This document shows, piece after piece, positions 14,816-23,449 of a stretch of DNA of 40,300 nucleotides (its first letter is position 1; each line of letters opens with the position of its first letter). The notes under the pieces are model-generated. The model made no database searches and was not told the DNA's origin. It saw only the letters and a list, made by a program, of their open reading frames with translations. A program made the position numbers and the translations under genes. This stretch comes from Caldifarciminota bacterium. Lineage in GTDB: Bacteria; Hydrothermota; Hydrothermia; Hydrothermales; JAJRUZ01. The stretch covers positions 1 through 40,300 of the forward strand of contig JAJRUZ010000081.1 of the NCBI GenBank assembly GCA_024277525.1. Direction: 5' to 3'.

Positions 14816-16948
14816 ATGAGATATTTATTAACATTGTGTTTGATTTTAAGTGCGTGCATAAAAATAGGAAGGGAAATACCACAAAATGCTGAAAAAGGCG
14901 GAACAATAGCAATAGGAATACCACAGGACTTTGAGTCCCTTATACCGATTTACCCCTCATTTAGAGCCAGTAACGCGATTTTTGATTTAATATATTACCC
15001 GTTGATTCGTATTGAGAAGGATAAGGTTTATCCCGGTATCGCCTCGGAATGGGAATATTCCGAAGATTTAAGGACAATAACCTTTTATTTGAGAAAGGAT
15101 GCAAAATGGCATGACGGGAAACCCGTGACAGCAAGAGATTTTGTCTTTACCTATGAACTGATAACGGCTCCTAATTCTACCTCTCCTTTAAAGGCAAATT
15201 TCAGATTTGTAAAGGAAATAAAAGCTGTGTCCGACAATGTGTTAAGAATTGAATTCACAAAATCCTATTCCTCCCAGTTGATTGACTGTGAAATTTATCC
15301 CCTTCCCGAACATATTTTAAAGGATGTGAAGTACATAAAAAATTCCGAATTTGCTAAAAAACCCATAGGTTGCGGACCTTATAAGGTTAAAGAATATGTC
15401 CGGGGAGACCGTCTGATTTTGAGCAAATTTGAGGATTTTTTTGAAAATACGGGATTTGCTGATGAAATTATCTTTAAAATTTATGAAACTCCGATGGATG
15501 TTGCACAGGCTCTCAAAATGGATTTGATAGACATTGCTCTCGGCTTAACACCACGTGCGGTAAGTGAGGTCCTTAAAGATTATGATAAAGGAAAAGTAAA
15601 AAATTATGAAGCAAATAAGGTAATATTTTTCGGTTGGAACCTGAGAAAAAGCCCCTTTAATAATTTTAAATTAAGAAGAGCAATCGGTCTTTTACTCGAC
15701 CCCGATAAATGGATAAAAGAAATATTTTCTTCCTATGCGGTAAAAGCGAATTCTCCGATTCCTCCGAATTTGTGGGCATATGATAGCACACTTAAAGAGA
15801 TTCCCTTTAACAAACCGGATGAAGGAATAAATATTATATCTTCACTCGGTTATACAAAAAGAAAACCGCTCGTAATTAATCTCCTATGCGATAATTCACA
15901 GGAAGTTTATGTAAAACTTGCAAACAGTATAAAAGAAGAACTGGAAAATTCAAAAATAATAAAAGTGAATGTTCTGGCACTTTCTCCTTTTGATTTTATA
16001 ACAAGGCTTTTAAATTCAGATTTTGATGCATTCCTTTTAGCTTATCCTTTAAATGAAAAAGCGGATATATCACCGCTCTTTGGCTCAAAAGGAATATTTA
16101 ATTTTATGGGATATTCAAATAAAAGGGTTGATTCACTTCTTGAGTCCGCAATGATGACATTGAACAGGAAAAAAGCAAAGAAATACTTTTCAGAGTTTCA
16201 AAAAATTATTCAGTCCGAACTCCCGATTCATTCGTTAATTGTGCCTCAAGAGATATATGCTTTCTCCGAAAGGCTGAAAAATCTTGAAAATTTCACGGGT
16301 GATTTTCTTGTCTCAAATCTTGATTTAGTATGGATTCCTTCTTCTCAAAGAACGGAAAGAGTAAGTTTTGAAATTGTTAAAGAAGAGGAAAAGAAAGAAG
16401 AAATTAAACCTCCGGAGGCAAGACCCAAGAGGGAAAGAAAGGAAAGACTTAAAAGACCGGTAGAACCCAAACCCGCTCCTCCACCTGCTCCCAAAGTGAC
16501 TGCAGAGGAGTTATTGCAAAAGAAAATTGCGGAAGAGGCAGCCAAAAAGAAAGAAGAAAAAGCTGTTGAGGAAAAGCCGAAAGAGGAGGTAAAACCCGAG
16601 GAAGTTGCAAAAGCACCGGAAGAAAAAGTTACAGAAAAGCCTCCGGAAGAAACACCCCCGGCTTCTCCTCAAGCTGTTATCCCTGCTGTCTTACCTGTGA
16701 TAAAAAAGGAAGTGAGACCTCAGTATCCCGAAATTGCAAAAAAATTCAATGCTCATGGAACAGTTTATATGAGGGTCTTAATAGATGAGAACGGAAAAGT
16801 AAAGAGTGTGAAAATTGTAAAATCAAGCGGATATAATTTTCTTGATAATGCTGCAAAAGAAGCCGCATTTAAATATGAATTTGAACCCGCAAAAGATAAA
16901 GATGGAAAACCCGTTGCTACATGGTTCCCCCTTGCCATCAGATTCTGA
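14816..16948 (+). CDS. Lipoprotein: family 5 oligopeptide-binding domain fused to a TonB C-terminal domain
   Basis: 710 aa with a strong SD (AAGGAGG, 8 nt before the ATG). Residues 1-14 form a lipoprotein signal ending LSAC, with Cys14 followed by Ile. Residues ~27-508 are an extracellular solute-binding protein of family 5 (DppA/OppA type), shown by WEYSEDLRTITFYLRKDAKWHDGKPVTARDFVFTYE split over 79-114 and the CGPYKV segment (186-191). A low-complexity Pro/Glu/Lys linker (~518-630) follows, then a TonB C-terminal domain (~631-710) with RPQYPEIAKKF, GTVYMRVLIDENGKV and a terminal PLAIRF. Peptide-binding proteins normally end after the first domain, and TonB normally starts with a transmembrane anchor, so the fusion is odd. 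No ABC permease or ExbB/ExbD gene is adjacent. Role: probably peptide capture at the envelope; the function of the TonB part is unknown. Confidence 0.92.
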   Translation: MRYLLTLCLILSACIKIGREIPQNAEKGGTIAIGIPQDFESLIPIYPSFRASNAIFDLIYYPLIRIEKDKVYPGIASEWEYSEDLRTITFYLRKDAKWHDGKPVTARDFVFTYELITAPNSTSPLKANFRFVKEIKAVSDNVLRIEFTKSYSSQLIDCEIYPLPEHILKDVKYIKNSEFAKKPIGCGPYKVKEYVRGDRLILSKFEDFFENTGFADEIIFKIYETPMDVAQALKMDLIDIALGLTPRAVSEVLKDYDKGKVKNYEANKVIFFGWNLRKSPFNNFKLRRAIGLLLDPDKWIKEIFSSYAVKANSPIPPNLWAYDSTLKEIPFNKPDEGINIISSLGYTKRKPLVINLLCDNSQEVYVKLANSIKEELENSKIIKVNVLALSPFDFITRLLNSDFDAFLLAYPLNEKADISPLFGSKGIFNFMGYSNKRVDSLLESAMMTLNRKKAKKYFSEFQKIIQSELPIHSLIVPQEIYAFSERLKNLENFTGDFLVSNLDLVWIPSSQRTERVSFEIVKEEEKKEEIKPPEARPKRERKERLKRPVEPKPAPPPAPKVTAEELLQKKIAEEAAKKKEEKAVEEKPKEEVKPEEVAKAPEEKVTEKPPEETPPASPQAVIPAVLPVIKKEVRPQYPEIAKKFNAHGTVYMRVLIDENGKVKSVKIVKSSGYNFLDNAAKEAAFKYEFEPAKDKDGKPVATWFPLAIRF

Positions 16949-16967
16949 GGAAGAAGATAAGTTCTGG

Positions 16968-18008
16968 ATGCAAAAAGCACTTCAACTTGCAAAATTAGGG
17001 GAGGGTAGGGCTTCCCCGCATCCCCTGGTAGGGGCTGTTGTTGTAAAAAATAAAAGACTAATTTCAATCGGATACCATGCAGGACCCGGAACAAAACATG
17101 CGGAAAGAATGGCTCTTGAACTTGCAGGAAAGTATGCAGAAGGAGCAGATCTATACATAAACCTTGAGCCATGTATTCACAGAGGAAGAACCCCTCCTTG
17201 TGCCCCTTTTGTGGTGTCAAAAAAAATCAAAAAGGTCATAATAGGAATAAAAGACCCGGATAAAAGGGTAAACGGAAAGGGAATCGAATATTTGAGAAAA
17301 AACGGAGTGGAGGTAAAATTAGGAGTTCTTGAGAAGGAATGCTATGAATTAAATAAATTCTATTTCACATATAAAATAAAAAAAAGACCTTTCATTGCCC
17401 TCAAATTTGCGATGACCATAGACGGAAAAATTTCTTTTGAAAACAAAAATTCAAAATGGATTTCAAGTGAAGAACAAAGAGAATTTGTGCATTATATAAG
17501 AGGAAATTTTGATGCTATTGCGGTTGGAAAAAATACTTTTTTAAAGGATAACCCGCTTTTAACTCCGCGAAAAGTTTTTTCCTTCAGAACTCCTTACAGA
17601 TTTATACTGTGGGGTAATAAAGACTTTGAGTTAAAAAACAGCAAATTTTTCAAAGAAAAAAACGCCTTTATTTGTGTTTCGGAAGATTACAAAGGGAAGA
17701 AATATAAATTTTTATTAAAATTAAAAGGGAAAGACAAAATAAATTTAAAAAATTTTATTCAGAAATTATATGAAATGGAAATTACAAGCATTCTTATAGA
17801 AGGCGGTGCAAAAATATTGACTTCTTTTGTAAAAGATAATTTATTTGATGAAATTCATACTTCATATTCCGGTAAAATTGCAGGAAAGGGGCTTTCACCT
17901 TTTGATAATCTTCAAATGAAAGGAATTATAAAGGATTTGGAAATAAAAGAAATTTACAGATTTAAAAATGATGTTTATATAATATGGAAGAGAAAGGATG
18001 AAAACTGA
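16968..18008 (+). CDS. ribD: Bifunctional riboflavin deaminase/reductase RibD
   Basis: About 346 aa from ATG 16968; the start is uncertain. A TTG at 16932 would add the DKFW-type lead seen in other RibDs and bring the length to 358, but it has no SD, whereas GAGGAAG lies upstream of 16968 at a long 15-nt spacing. The N-terminal deaminase domain carries the zinc set H44-A-E46 and C69/C78 (NLEPCIHRGRTPPCAP). The C-terminal reductase domain has RPFIALKFAMTIDGKIS and ILIEGGAKILTSF. Together they perform the second and third steps of riboflavin synthesis on the GTP-derived pyrimidine. No other rib genes are next to it. It starts at or across the stop of the TonB fusion and overlaps aspS by 11 nt. 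Confidence 0.93.
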   Translation: MQKALQLAKLGEGRASPHPLVGAVVVKNKRLISIGYHAGPGTKHAERMALELAGKYAEGADLYINLEPCIHRGRTPPCAPFVVSKKIKKVIIGIKDPDKRVNGKGIEYLRKNGVEVKLGVLEKECYELNKFYFTYKIKKRPFIALKFAMTIDGKISFENKNSKWISSEEQREFVHYIRGNFDAIAVGKNTFLKDNPLLTPRKVFSFRTPYRFILWGNKDFELKNSKFFKEKNAFICVSEDYKGKKYKFLLKLKGKDKINLKNFIQKLYEMEITSILIEGGAKILTSFVKDNLFDEIHTSYSGKIAGKGLSPFDNLQMKGIIKDLEIKEIYRFKNDVYIIWKRKDEN

Positions 18009-19722
18009 GATGAGAACGGATGCATGCGGTAATATAACCAAGGTTTATAAGGGGCAAAAAATAAATGTGTGCGGATGGCTAAAAAGAAAAAGAGAAATAG
18101 GAAAAATATCATTTTTTGTTCTTGAAGATAGAGAAGGAGAGGTTCAAGTTGTGGTGGAGGATGAAGGACTTTTGAAAAAAATAAGAAACTTGCCCCTTTA
18201 TTCCACATTAAAGGTTGAAGGAGTGGTGAGGGAAAGACCGGAAAAGGATAAAAATCCGAAAATGGAAACAGGTGAAATTGAGATTATTGCTCAAAATATT
18301 GAAATTTTTTCAGTTTCAAAACATCTTCCTTTTCTACCAGACGAAGAAAAAGAAATTTTTGAGGAAACAAAATTAACATACAGATTTCTTGATTTGAGAA
18401 ATAAAAAAAGGAAGGAAACCTTTAAATTGAGAAGCACGGTTAAATACATAATGACAAAAACATTAATAGAAATGGGATTTATTGAAATTGAGACTCCTTA
18501 TTTAAGCAAAAGTACACCCGAAGGAGCAAGGGATTTTCTGGTTCCCTCAAGATTACATAAAGGAAAATTTTACGCTTTAACCCAATCCCCTCAGATGTAT
18601 AAGCAAATATTAATGGTTTCACAATTCGATAGATATTTCCAATTCGCCAGATGCTTCAGAGACGAGGACTTCAGAAAAGACAGACAACCGGAATTCACCC
18701 AACTTGATATAGAAATGAGTTTTATAAATGAAGAAGACATATTTTCCTGTGTTGAAAGGATTTTCGTTAATATTTTCAAGCAAATCTTTAATAAAGAAAT
18801 AAAAACTCCTTTTAAGAGAATGACTTATGATGAAGTAATGGAATTTTACGGTTCTGATAAGCCTGATTTGAGATATGATTATAAATTTGAGGATTATAAA
18901 GATATTCTGGGACAGTTAGAAATTTTTAAAAATTATAAAAAGGTTAAAAGCATATTTTTTCCTTATAAGTTTTCAAGAAAAATTATTGAAAATATTGAAA
19001 AAGAGCTTAAGAATCAGGGACTTCCCGGACTCGGATTTGTAATAAGGGAAGGTTCGGAATTAAGGGGTCCTTTTAAGAAGTTTTTGAGTCTTAAGCATAT
19101 GCCGGAAGAGGGTACCAGGTTTATAATTGCGGGTTCTGATGAGAAATTAAGCGAATGGTGTGCTATTTTGAGGGGAAGTGTAATTTCTGAGATTGAGAAA
19201 ATAAATAAAAAAGACGATTTTGAATTTTTATGGGTGACCGATTTTCCGCTTTTTGAAAAGGATGAAGAAGGTAACATTGTTTCATCTCATCATCCTTTCA
19301 CATCTCCGAAAGATGATGAATGGAGAAAGAATCCGTTAGAAGCAAAATCAAGGGCTTATGATTTGGTTTTAAACGGTTTTGAAATCGGGTCAGGGAGTAT
19401 AAGGATAAGTGACCCTGAGATTCAAAGGGAAATTTTGGAATTCTTAGGGTATAATGAAGCAGAAATTGAAAAAAGATTCGGATTTTTACTAAAGGCATTA
19501 TCGTACGGAGCACCCCCTCACGTAGGAATCGCTCTGGGTTTTGACAGAATAGTAATGATTCTTTCGGGAGAGAAGAGTATAAGGGATGTGATTGCTTTTC
19601 CCAAGACTGCTCAGGGAATAGGGCTTTTGGAGGGTTGTCCTTCAGAGGTTGATGAAGAGCAATTAAATGAACTCGGTATAAAAATTAAGGAGAAAAAAAA
19701 TGTACGAGAAAAAACTGATTGA
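17998..19722 (+). CDS. aspS: Aspartyl-tRNA synthetase, bacterial type
   Basis: 574 aa, normal for bacterial AspRS. The N-terminal OB-fold anticodon-binding domain (~15-105) is followed by the class II catalytic core with YRFLDLRN (128-135), the GARDFLVPSR segment (176-185), motif 2 FRDEDFRKDRQPEFTQLD (220-237) and motif 3 GIALGFDRIVMIL. An internal GAD-type insertion sits between ~290 and 400. It ends with the typical FPKTAQG and LNELGIKI tail. An alternative ATG at 18010 (giving MRTDACG) would remove four residues and leave a 1-nt gap to ribD; both fit an upstream AAAGGA. It overlaps pyrR by 23 nt. Whether it is discriminating or also makes Asp-tRNA(Asn) cannot be told here. Confidence 0.97.
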   Translation: MKTEMRTDACGNITKVYKGQKINVCGWLKRKREIGKISFFVLEDREGEVQVVVEDEGLLKKIRNLPLYSTLKVEGVVRERPEKDKNPKMETGEIEIIAQNIEIFSVSKHLPFLPDEEKEIFEETKLTYRFLDLRNKKRKETFKLRSTVKYIMTKTLIEMGFIEIETPYLSKSTPEGARDFLVPSRLHKGKFYALTQSPQMYKQILMVSQFDRYFQFARCFRDEDFRKDRQPEFTQLDIEMSFINEEDIFSCVERIFVNIFKQIFNKEIKTPFKRMTYDEVMEFYGSDKPDLRYDYKFEDYKDILGQLEIFKNYKKVKSIFFPYKFSRKIIENIEKELKNQGLPGLGFVIREGSELRGPFKKFLSLKHMPEEGTRFIIAGSDEKLSEWCAILRGSVISEIEKINKKDDFEFLWVTDFPLFEKDEEGNIVSSHHPFTSPKDDEWRKNPLEAKSRAYDLVLNGFEIGSGSIRISDPEIQREILEFLGYNEAEIEKRFGFLLKALSYGAPPHVGIALGFDRIVMILSGEKSIRDVIAFPKTAQGIGLLEGCPSEVDEEQLNELGIKIKEKKNVREKTD

Positions 19723-20239
19723 TTCAGAAGAATTTTCAAGAATAATAGAACGTCTTGTGTCAGAAGTAATTGAGAGACATCCGGATGGTGAAATTGTAAT
19801 TATCGGTATTCACACAAGGGGTGTTCACATTGCTCAAAGAGTAAAAAGACTAATTGAAGAAAAATTAAATAAAGAAATTCAATTAGGAACGGTGGATATT
19901 ACATTTTACAGGGACGATCTGATGAAAATGTACGATCAGCCTGAGGTAAAGGAGACGAATATTCCTTTTTCGGTTGAAGATAAAAATATAATATTGGTGG
20001 ATGATGTGATTTATACAGGAAGGACCGTGAGATGTGCAATAGATGTTTTAATGGATTACGGAAGACCGAAAAAAGTTGAGCTTTTAGTGATGGTTGATCG
20101 CGGGCATCGTGAATTGCCCATCCATCCGGATTATGTAGGGAGAAGAATACCTACATCAAAAGAGGAAATAGTGGATGTTAAGGTGAAAGAAGTGGATGGA
20201 GAGGATGGGGTGGTTCTTAAGAAGATGCAGAATTTATAA
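19700..20239 (+). CDS. pyrR: PyrR-type uracil phosphoribosyltransferase / pyrimidine regulator
   Basis: 179 aa, the usual PyrR length. The PRPP-binding motif IILVDDVIYTGRT is at 97-109, and a VDRGHRELPIHPDYVGRRIPT segment (147-167, the PyrR-specific flexible region) distinguishes it from other type I phosphoribosyltransferases. PyrR proteins bind pyr mRNA in a UMP-dependent manner and have a minor UPRT activity. The start has AAGGAG 7 nt upstream, inside the end of aspS (23-nt overlap). No pyr biosynthetic gene or recognisable attenuator is present in the window, so its regulatory target must be elsewhere, or it works here mainly as a salvage enzyme. It is the last gene of the plus-strand run; the 90-nt gap to the convergent gene holds no convincing terminator. 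Confidence 0.95.
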   Translation: MYEKKLIDSEEFSRIIERLVSEVIERHPDGEIVIIGIHTRGVHIAQRVKRLIEEKLNKEIQLGTVDITFYRDDLMKMYDQPEVKETNIPFSVEDKNIILVDDVIYTGRTVRCAIDVLMDYGRPKKVELLVMVDRGHRELPIHPDYVGRRIPTSKEEIVDVKVKEVDGEDGVVLKKMQNL

Positions 20240-20329
20240 TTTGAAAAATGAGGAAGATGGTATGTTATGATAAAGTGCAGATAATATATCTTATGTTAAC
20301 TTAAATATTGATTGAAAATAAACATAATT

Positions 20330-21061
20330 CTAATGCAATATCCTTGCATCAACAACCCTAACACCCTTACCTTTCTCAAATACAAATAAAGGATTTATGT
20401 CCATCTCTTTTATTTCATTCATAAATAATGAAAAAGAAGACAATCTCAATATATTTTCTTTTATTGCCTCAATATCGCAGGGCTTTTCCCCTCTCACCCC
20501 TTTTAAAAAAGGATAAAATTTAATTTCTCTTATCATTTCCTCTGCTTCTTCTATGCTTATCGGTGCAAGTCGAAAAGATACATCACGAAAAATTTCCACA
20601 AATATCCCTCCCAAGCCGAAAACGATTAAATTTCCGAATTTTTCATCTTTTTTCATACCGAGTATCACCTCTTTCGGATTCCCCTTTACCATCCTTTGCA
20701 AAACCACTTTCTTATAATTTTTTACTTTATTCCTAAATCTTTTTTTAATTTTTTCATAGGATTTTAAAAGTTCCTCCTCATTTTTTATATCCAGAATTAC
20801 CCCTCCTTGGTCCATCTTATGCACTACTTCACCCGACGCAATTTTTAAAACAAGCGGAAAACCGAGTTTCTTTGCTTTTACAAACAATTCTTCTTCATTT
20901 TGCGCTGTATCCCATTCAATAAGAGGAAAACCTGCTGTTTCGAGAATTTTAAAACATAAATCAAGGTCAATAAATCCTTTTAGATTATTATTTTTTAAAA
21001 TTTCCTTTATCTCCTTTTTAAATTCAAAATTTACATAATTCTCCTCCTCTTCCTTTATCAT
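20330..21061 (-). CDS. acdB: ADP-forming acyl-CoA (acetyl-CoA) synthetase, beta subunit
   Basis: 243 aa ATP-grasp_5 protein, the small subunit of nucleoside diphosphate-forming acetyl/acyl-CoA ligases. Visible features are the KKLGFPLVLKIAS strand, SGEVVHKMDQGGV with the presumed phospho-accepting His81, the EVILGMKKDEKFGNLIVFGLGG phosphate-binding stretch (~133-154), and MDINPLFVFEKGKGVRVVDARI at the C-terminus. It transfers phosphate from the alpha-subunit phosphohistidine to ADP, making ATP from acyl-CoA. It begins in an ATGA overlap with the alpha gene, as expected for a stoichiometric pair. The split two-gene form is typical of archaea and some anaerobic bacteria. Confidence 0.93.
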   Translation of the reverse strand: MIKEEEENYVNFEFKKEIKEILKNNNLKGFIDLDLCFKILETAGFPLIEWDTAQNEEELFVKAKKLGFPLVLKIASGEVVHKMDQGGVILDIKNEEELLKSYEKIKKRFRNKVKNYKKVVLQRMVKGNPKEVILGMKKDEKFGNLIVFGLGGIFVEIFRDVSFRLAPISIEEAEEMIREIKFYPFLKGVRGEKPCDIEAIKENILRLSSFSLFMNEIKEMDINPLFVFEKGKGVRVVDARILH

Positions 21062-22416
21062 TTTTTATACTTGTAGGCAACAGAAATCGCCCTTGCTGCA
21101 GCATCAGGTAATCTGTAAACCGGTAAACCCTCTTTTTCAAGAATTTTAGCACCTTTTTCAACATCTTGAAGTCCCATAAAAACGGTGATAAAAGTTTTTT
21201 TCTTTTTCCTGGCATATTTTGAAATCATTTTTGCAACTTTTTCTATATCAATCATTCTTTGAGGAGCCATTAAAAAATAAATTGAATCTATATTTTTATC
21301 AGCATATAACGCTTTAACTGCTATTTCAAACCTCTCTGCATCTGCCTCTGCAAGTAAATCAACCGGATTTTTAAGGGAAGCATGTGAGGGAACAAACGGG
21401 CTTATTTTGTTCTTTGTTCTTTCCGAAAGTTCGGGCACTTTCAGTCCGTATAGGATACATGAGTCCGTAGCAACAATCCCGGGTCCTCCTGCATTTGTTA
21501 TTATTCCGACCCTGTTACCTCCGGGCAAAGGTTGTGATACAAAAAGGGTTGCATATTCAAAAAGTTCGGACGCACTTTGGACCTCCAGAACCCCTGCCTG
21601 TTTAAAGACTGCTTTGTAAACTTCGGGTGAGCCTGCAAGAGAACCCGTGTGAGAGGAGACCGCTCTTGCACCTTCCGGACTCAAACCTGCTTTTAATGCA
21701 AGAACCGGTTTTTTTCTTGATATTCTTCTCGCAACTTTTATGAATTCTTTACCATCAACCAAGTCTTCAATATACATCAATATAACCTTAGTTTTTTCGT
21801 CTTCTCCCAGGTACTCAAGGACTTCTGTTTCATTTATATCTGCTTTATTCCCCAAACTTACCACTTTAGAAAAACCGAGTCCGTGAGCCTTTGCAAAATC
21901 AAGTATTGCAACACATATTGCTCCGCTCTGAGAAATGAATCCTATTTCTCCGGAAAGGGGCATATCACTTCCGAAGTTTGTGGTAAACCGAACAGATGGG
22001 TCTGTATTCATCACCCCTATGCAGTTGGGTCCCAGGACTCTGATTTTTTTCTCCCGTGAAATTTTCTTTATTTTTTCTTCCAAAATAACACCTTCACCTC
22101 CTGCTTCTTTAAAGCCGGCGCTTATTATAATTGAGTATTTGATTCCGAAATTTGCACATTCGGTCAGAATATCCGGAACAAGGTTTGCCTTTACCAGAAC
22201 AACCGCAACATCCGGTACTTCGGGCAGGTCCTCTACTCTTTTATACACCTTCAAGCCGAGAATGCTTTCTGCAAAAGGATTGACAGGGTAAATAGTGCCT
22301 TTAAATCCCGAAAAAACCATGTTTCTGAGAACGGCAAATCCCACACTGTTTTCTTTCCTTGAGGCACCTATTATACAAACACTCTTAGGGTTCAAAAGAG
22401 GTAATAAATTTTTCAT
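21058..22416 (-). CDS. acdA: ADP-forming acyl-CoA (acetyl-CoA) synthetase, alpha subunit
   Basis: 452 aa from ATG 22416, chosen because GGAGGGGG precedes it and the protein then begins [19 protein letters not shown] as in homologues. It has a CoA-binding Rossmann domain (1-~130), a succinyl-CoA-synthetase-like flavodoxin domain with SGEIGFISQSGAIC (155-168), the catalytic His256 in AVSSHTGSLAG, and a third ligase-CoA domain (~300-452) with GIITNAGGPGIVATD. With the beta subunit it forms the enzyme that cleaves acyl-CoA to acid while phosphorylating ADP. Its 5' end overlaps the cobalamin adenosyltransferase by 32 nt, and it belongs to the rplU operon. The substrate acyl group cannot be read from sequence. 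Confidence 0.95.
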   Translation of the reverse strand: MKNLLPLLNPKSVCIIGASRKENSVGFAVLRNMVFSGFKGTIYPVNPFAESILGLKVYKRVEDLPEVPDVAVVLVKANLVPDILTECANFGIKYSIIISAGFKEAGGEGVILEEKIKKISREKKIRVLGPNCIGVMNTDPSVRFTTNFGSDMPLSGEIGFISQSGAICVAILDFAKAHGLGFSKVVSLGNKADINETEVLEYLGEDEKTKVILMYIEDLVDGKEFIKVARRISRKKPVLALKAGLSPEGARAVSSHTGSLAGSPEVYKAVFKQAGVLEVQSASELFEYATLFVSQPLPGGNRVGIITNAGGPGIVATDSCILYGLKVPELSERTKNKISPFVPSHASLKNPVDLLAEADAERFEIAVKALYADKNIDSIYFLMAPQRMIDIEKVAKMISKYARKKKKTFITVFMGLQDVEKGAKILEKEGLPVYRLPDAAARAISVAYKYKK

Positions 22417-22933
22417 CCACCCCCTCCATTTTATTTGATTTTCTTGCAAGTAAAAATAAATAATCCGATATTCGATTCAAAAGTTTTAAAACTCTTTTTG
22501 CGGAAGGAAAATCATCTATAAGGACAGCAACATTTCTTTCCGCTCTTCTTGCGATTGCTCTGGCAAGGTGAAGATATAATGCGGTTAAATTTCCCGAAGG
22601 AATTATAAACTCTTTTAAAGCCCCCAATTCTTTACTTAACTCATTTATTTTTTCTTCGATTTTTTTTAAATATTCATCTTTTATCCGGGGTCCTTCTGTA
22701 TCTTCAGGAACCACAAGATCCGCATTTGCAATAAACAAAAATTTTTGAATTTCTTCTATATCCGATTTCAAACTCTCATGAGAATAAAAAAAAGCAAGAC
22801 TCAAAACTGCAATTAATTCATCTATATCTCCCAGAGCATGAAAAATGGGATGGTCTTTTTTTGCTTTTTTATTTTTCCAATAAAAAGAAAAACCCTCGTC
22901 TCCTTTGCCGGTAAAGACTTTTGTTATTCTCAA
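22385..22933 (-). CDS. Cob(I)alamin adenosyltransferase, PduO/MMAB type
   Basis: 182 aa. The ATP-binding N-terminus TGKGDEG (8-14), GDIDEL (35-40) and the helices RAIARRAER (125-133) and LNRISDYLF (152-160) mark the PduO-type ATP:corrinoid adenosyltransferase family. It makes adenosylcobalamin from cob(I)alamin and ATP. The usual SLFGG stretch is replaced by [12 protein letters not shown], a local divergence. A client enzyme lies in the same window: the adenosylcobalamin-dependent ribonucleotide reductase. The gene starts in an ATGA overlap with rpmA and overlaps acdA by 32 nt. Confidence 0.9.
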   Translation of the reverse strand: MRITKVFTGKGDEGFSFYWKNKKAKKDHPIFHALGDIDELIAVLSLAFFYSHESLKSDIEEIQKFLFIANADLVVPEDTEGPRIKDEYLKKIEEKINELSKELGALKEFIIPSGNLTALYLHLARAIARRAERNVAVLIDDFPSAKRVLKLLNRISDYLFLLARKSNKMEGVDEKFITSFEP

Positions 22934-23196
22934 TTAGTTAACTCATCCTTTGTATAAACTGAAACATACACTCTTCCTTTTCTTTTCTCAAATTTTACTG
23001 TTCCTTCTTTTAAGGCAAAAAGTGTATCATCTCCTCCTCTTTTGACATTCCAGCCGGGCCAGAATTTTGTGCCTCTTTGTCTTACGAGGACCTCGCCTGC
23101 TTTCACAAACATACCATCCCATCTTTTTATACCGAGATATTTTGCATGGGAATCCCTGCCATTCTTTGATGCACCCATTCCTTTTTTATGTGCCAT
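22930..23196 (-). CDS. rpmA: 50S ribosomal protein L27
   Basis: 88 aa, normal length. It starts [16 protein letters not shown], with the conserved basic N-terminal tail that reaches the peptidyl transferase centre and no Firmicutes-style cleavable extension, followed by [10 protein letters not shown] and IRQRGTKF-like ([11 protein letters not shown]) segments. A good SD (AGGAGG) lies about 7 nt upstream. Unlike the usual rplU-rpmA adjacency, a small membrane protein gene is inserted between them. Confidence 0.97.
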   Translation of the reverse strand: MAHKKGMGASKNGRDSHAKYLGIKRWDGMFVKAGEVLVRQRGTKFWPGWNVKRGGDDTLFALKEGTVKFEKRKGRVYVSVYTKDELTN

Positions 23197-23210
23197 AATT
23201 CACCTCCTAT

Positions 23211-23447
23211 TTAAAAGATATACGCATTAAAAAGCATTATAATTGTTAAAAGTATACCAAACTGAATACCTATAATCCAAACGAAAAATCTATCAACCTT
23301 TTTATTAAGATTAGTAACTCTTGCTTTCAAATCATCAGTATCTCTTTTTATGCTCTCAAGTAAACCATGGGTGCTCTCTTTCCGTCCTTCCAGGACCGAA
23401 ATCCTATGCTCCATTTCCAACGGTTTTGACTCATCAAATCCCTTCAT
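23211..23447 (-). CDS. Small coiled-coil protein with C-terminal membrane helix
   Basis: 78 aa. Residues ~10-53 form a heptad-like coiled coil (MEHRISVLEGRK, LKARVTNLNKKVD) and residues ~54-77 one transmembrane helix (FFVWIIGIQFGILLTIIMLF). The layout resembles XhlA-like and other short phage- or envelope-associated proteins, but this is a shape match only. It starts 2 nt after the rplU stop, using the GAGG at the end of rplU as SD, and sits 14 nt before rpmA, so it is clearly co-transcribed with ribosomal genes. In many bacteria this slot is empty or holds the L27 protease Prp; this protein has no Prp-like motif. Function unknown. Confidence 0.8.
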   Translation of the reverse strand: MKGFDESKPLEMEHRISVLEGRKESTHGLLESIKRDTDDLKARVTNLNKKVDRFFVWIIGIQFGILLTIIMLFNAYIF

Positions 23448-23449
23448 TT

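Noticed and set aside
16765-17220. Minus-strand open frame of 151 codons across the TonB domain and ribD
   Set aside because: It lies wholly opposite conserved domains of two real genes and has no start signal.
20333-20349. ATGCAA-TATCC-TTGCAT inverted repeat as the terminator between the convergent pyrR and acdB genes
   Set aside because: It overlaps the acdB stop, the stem is only 6 bp and AT-rich, and no continuous T-tract follows.
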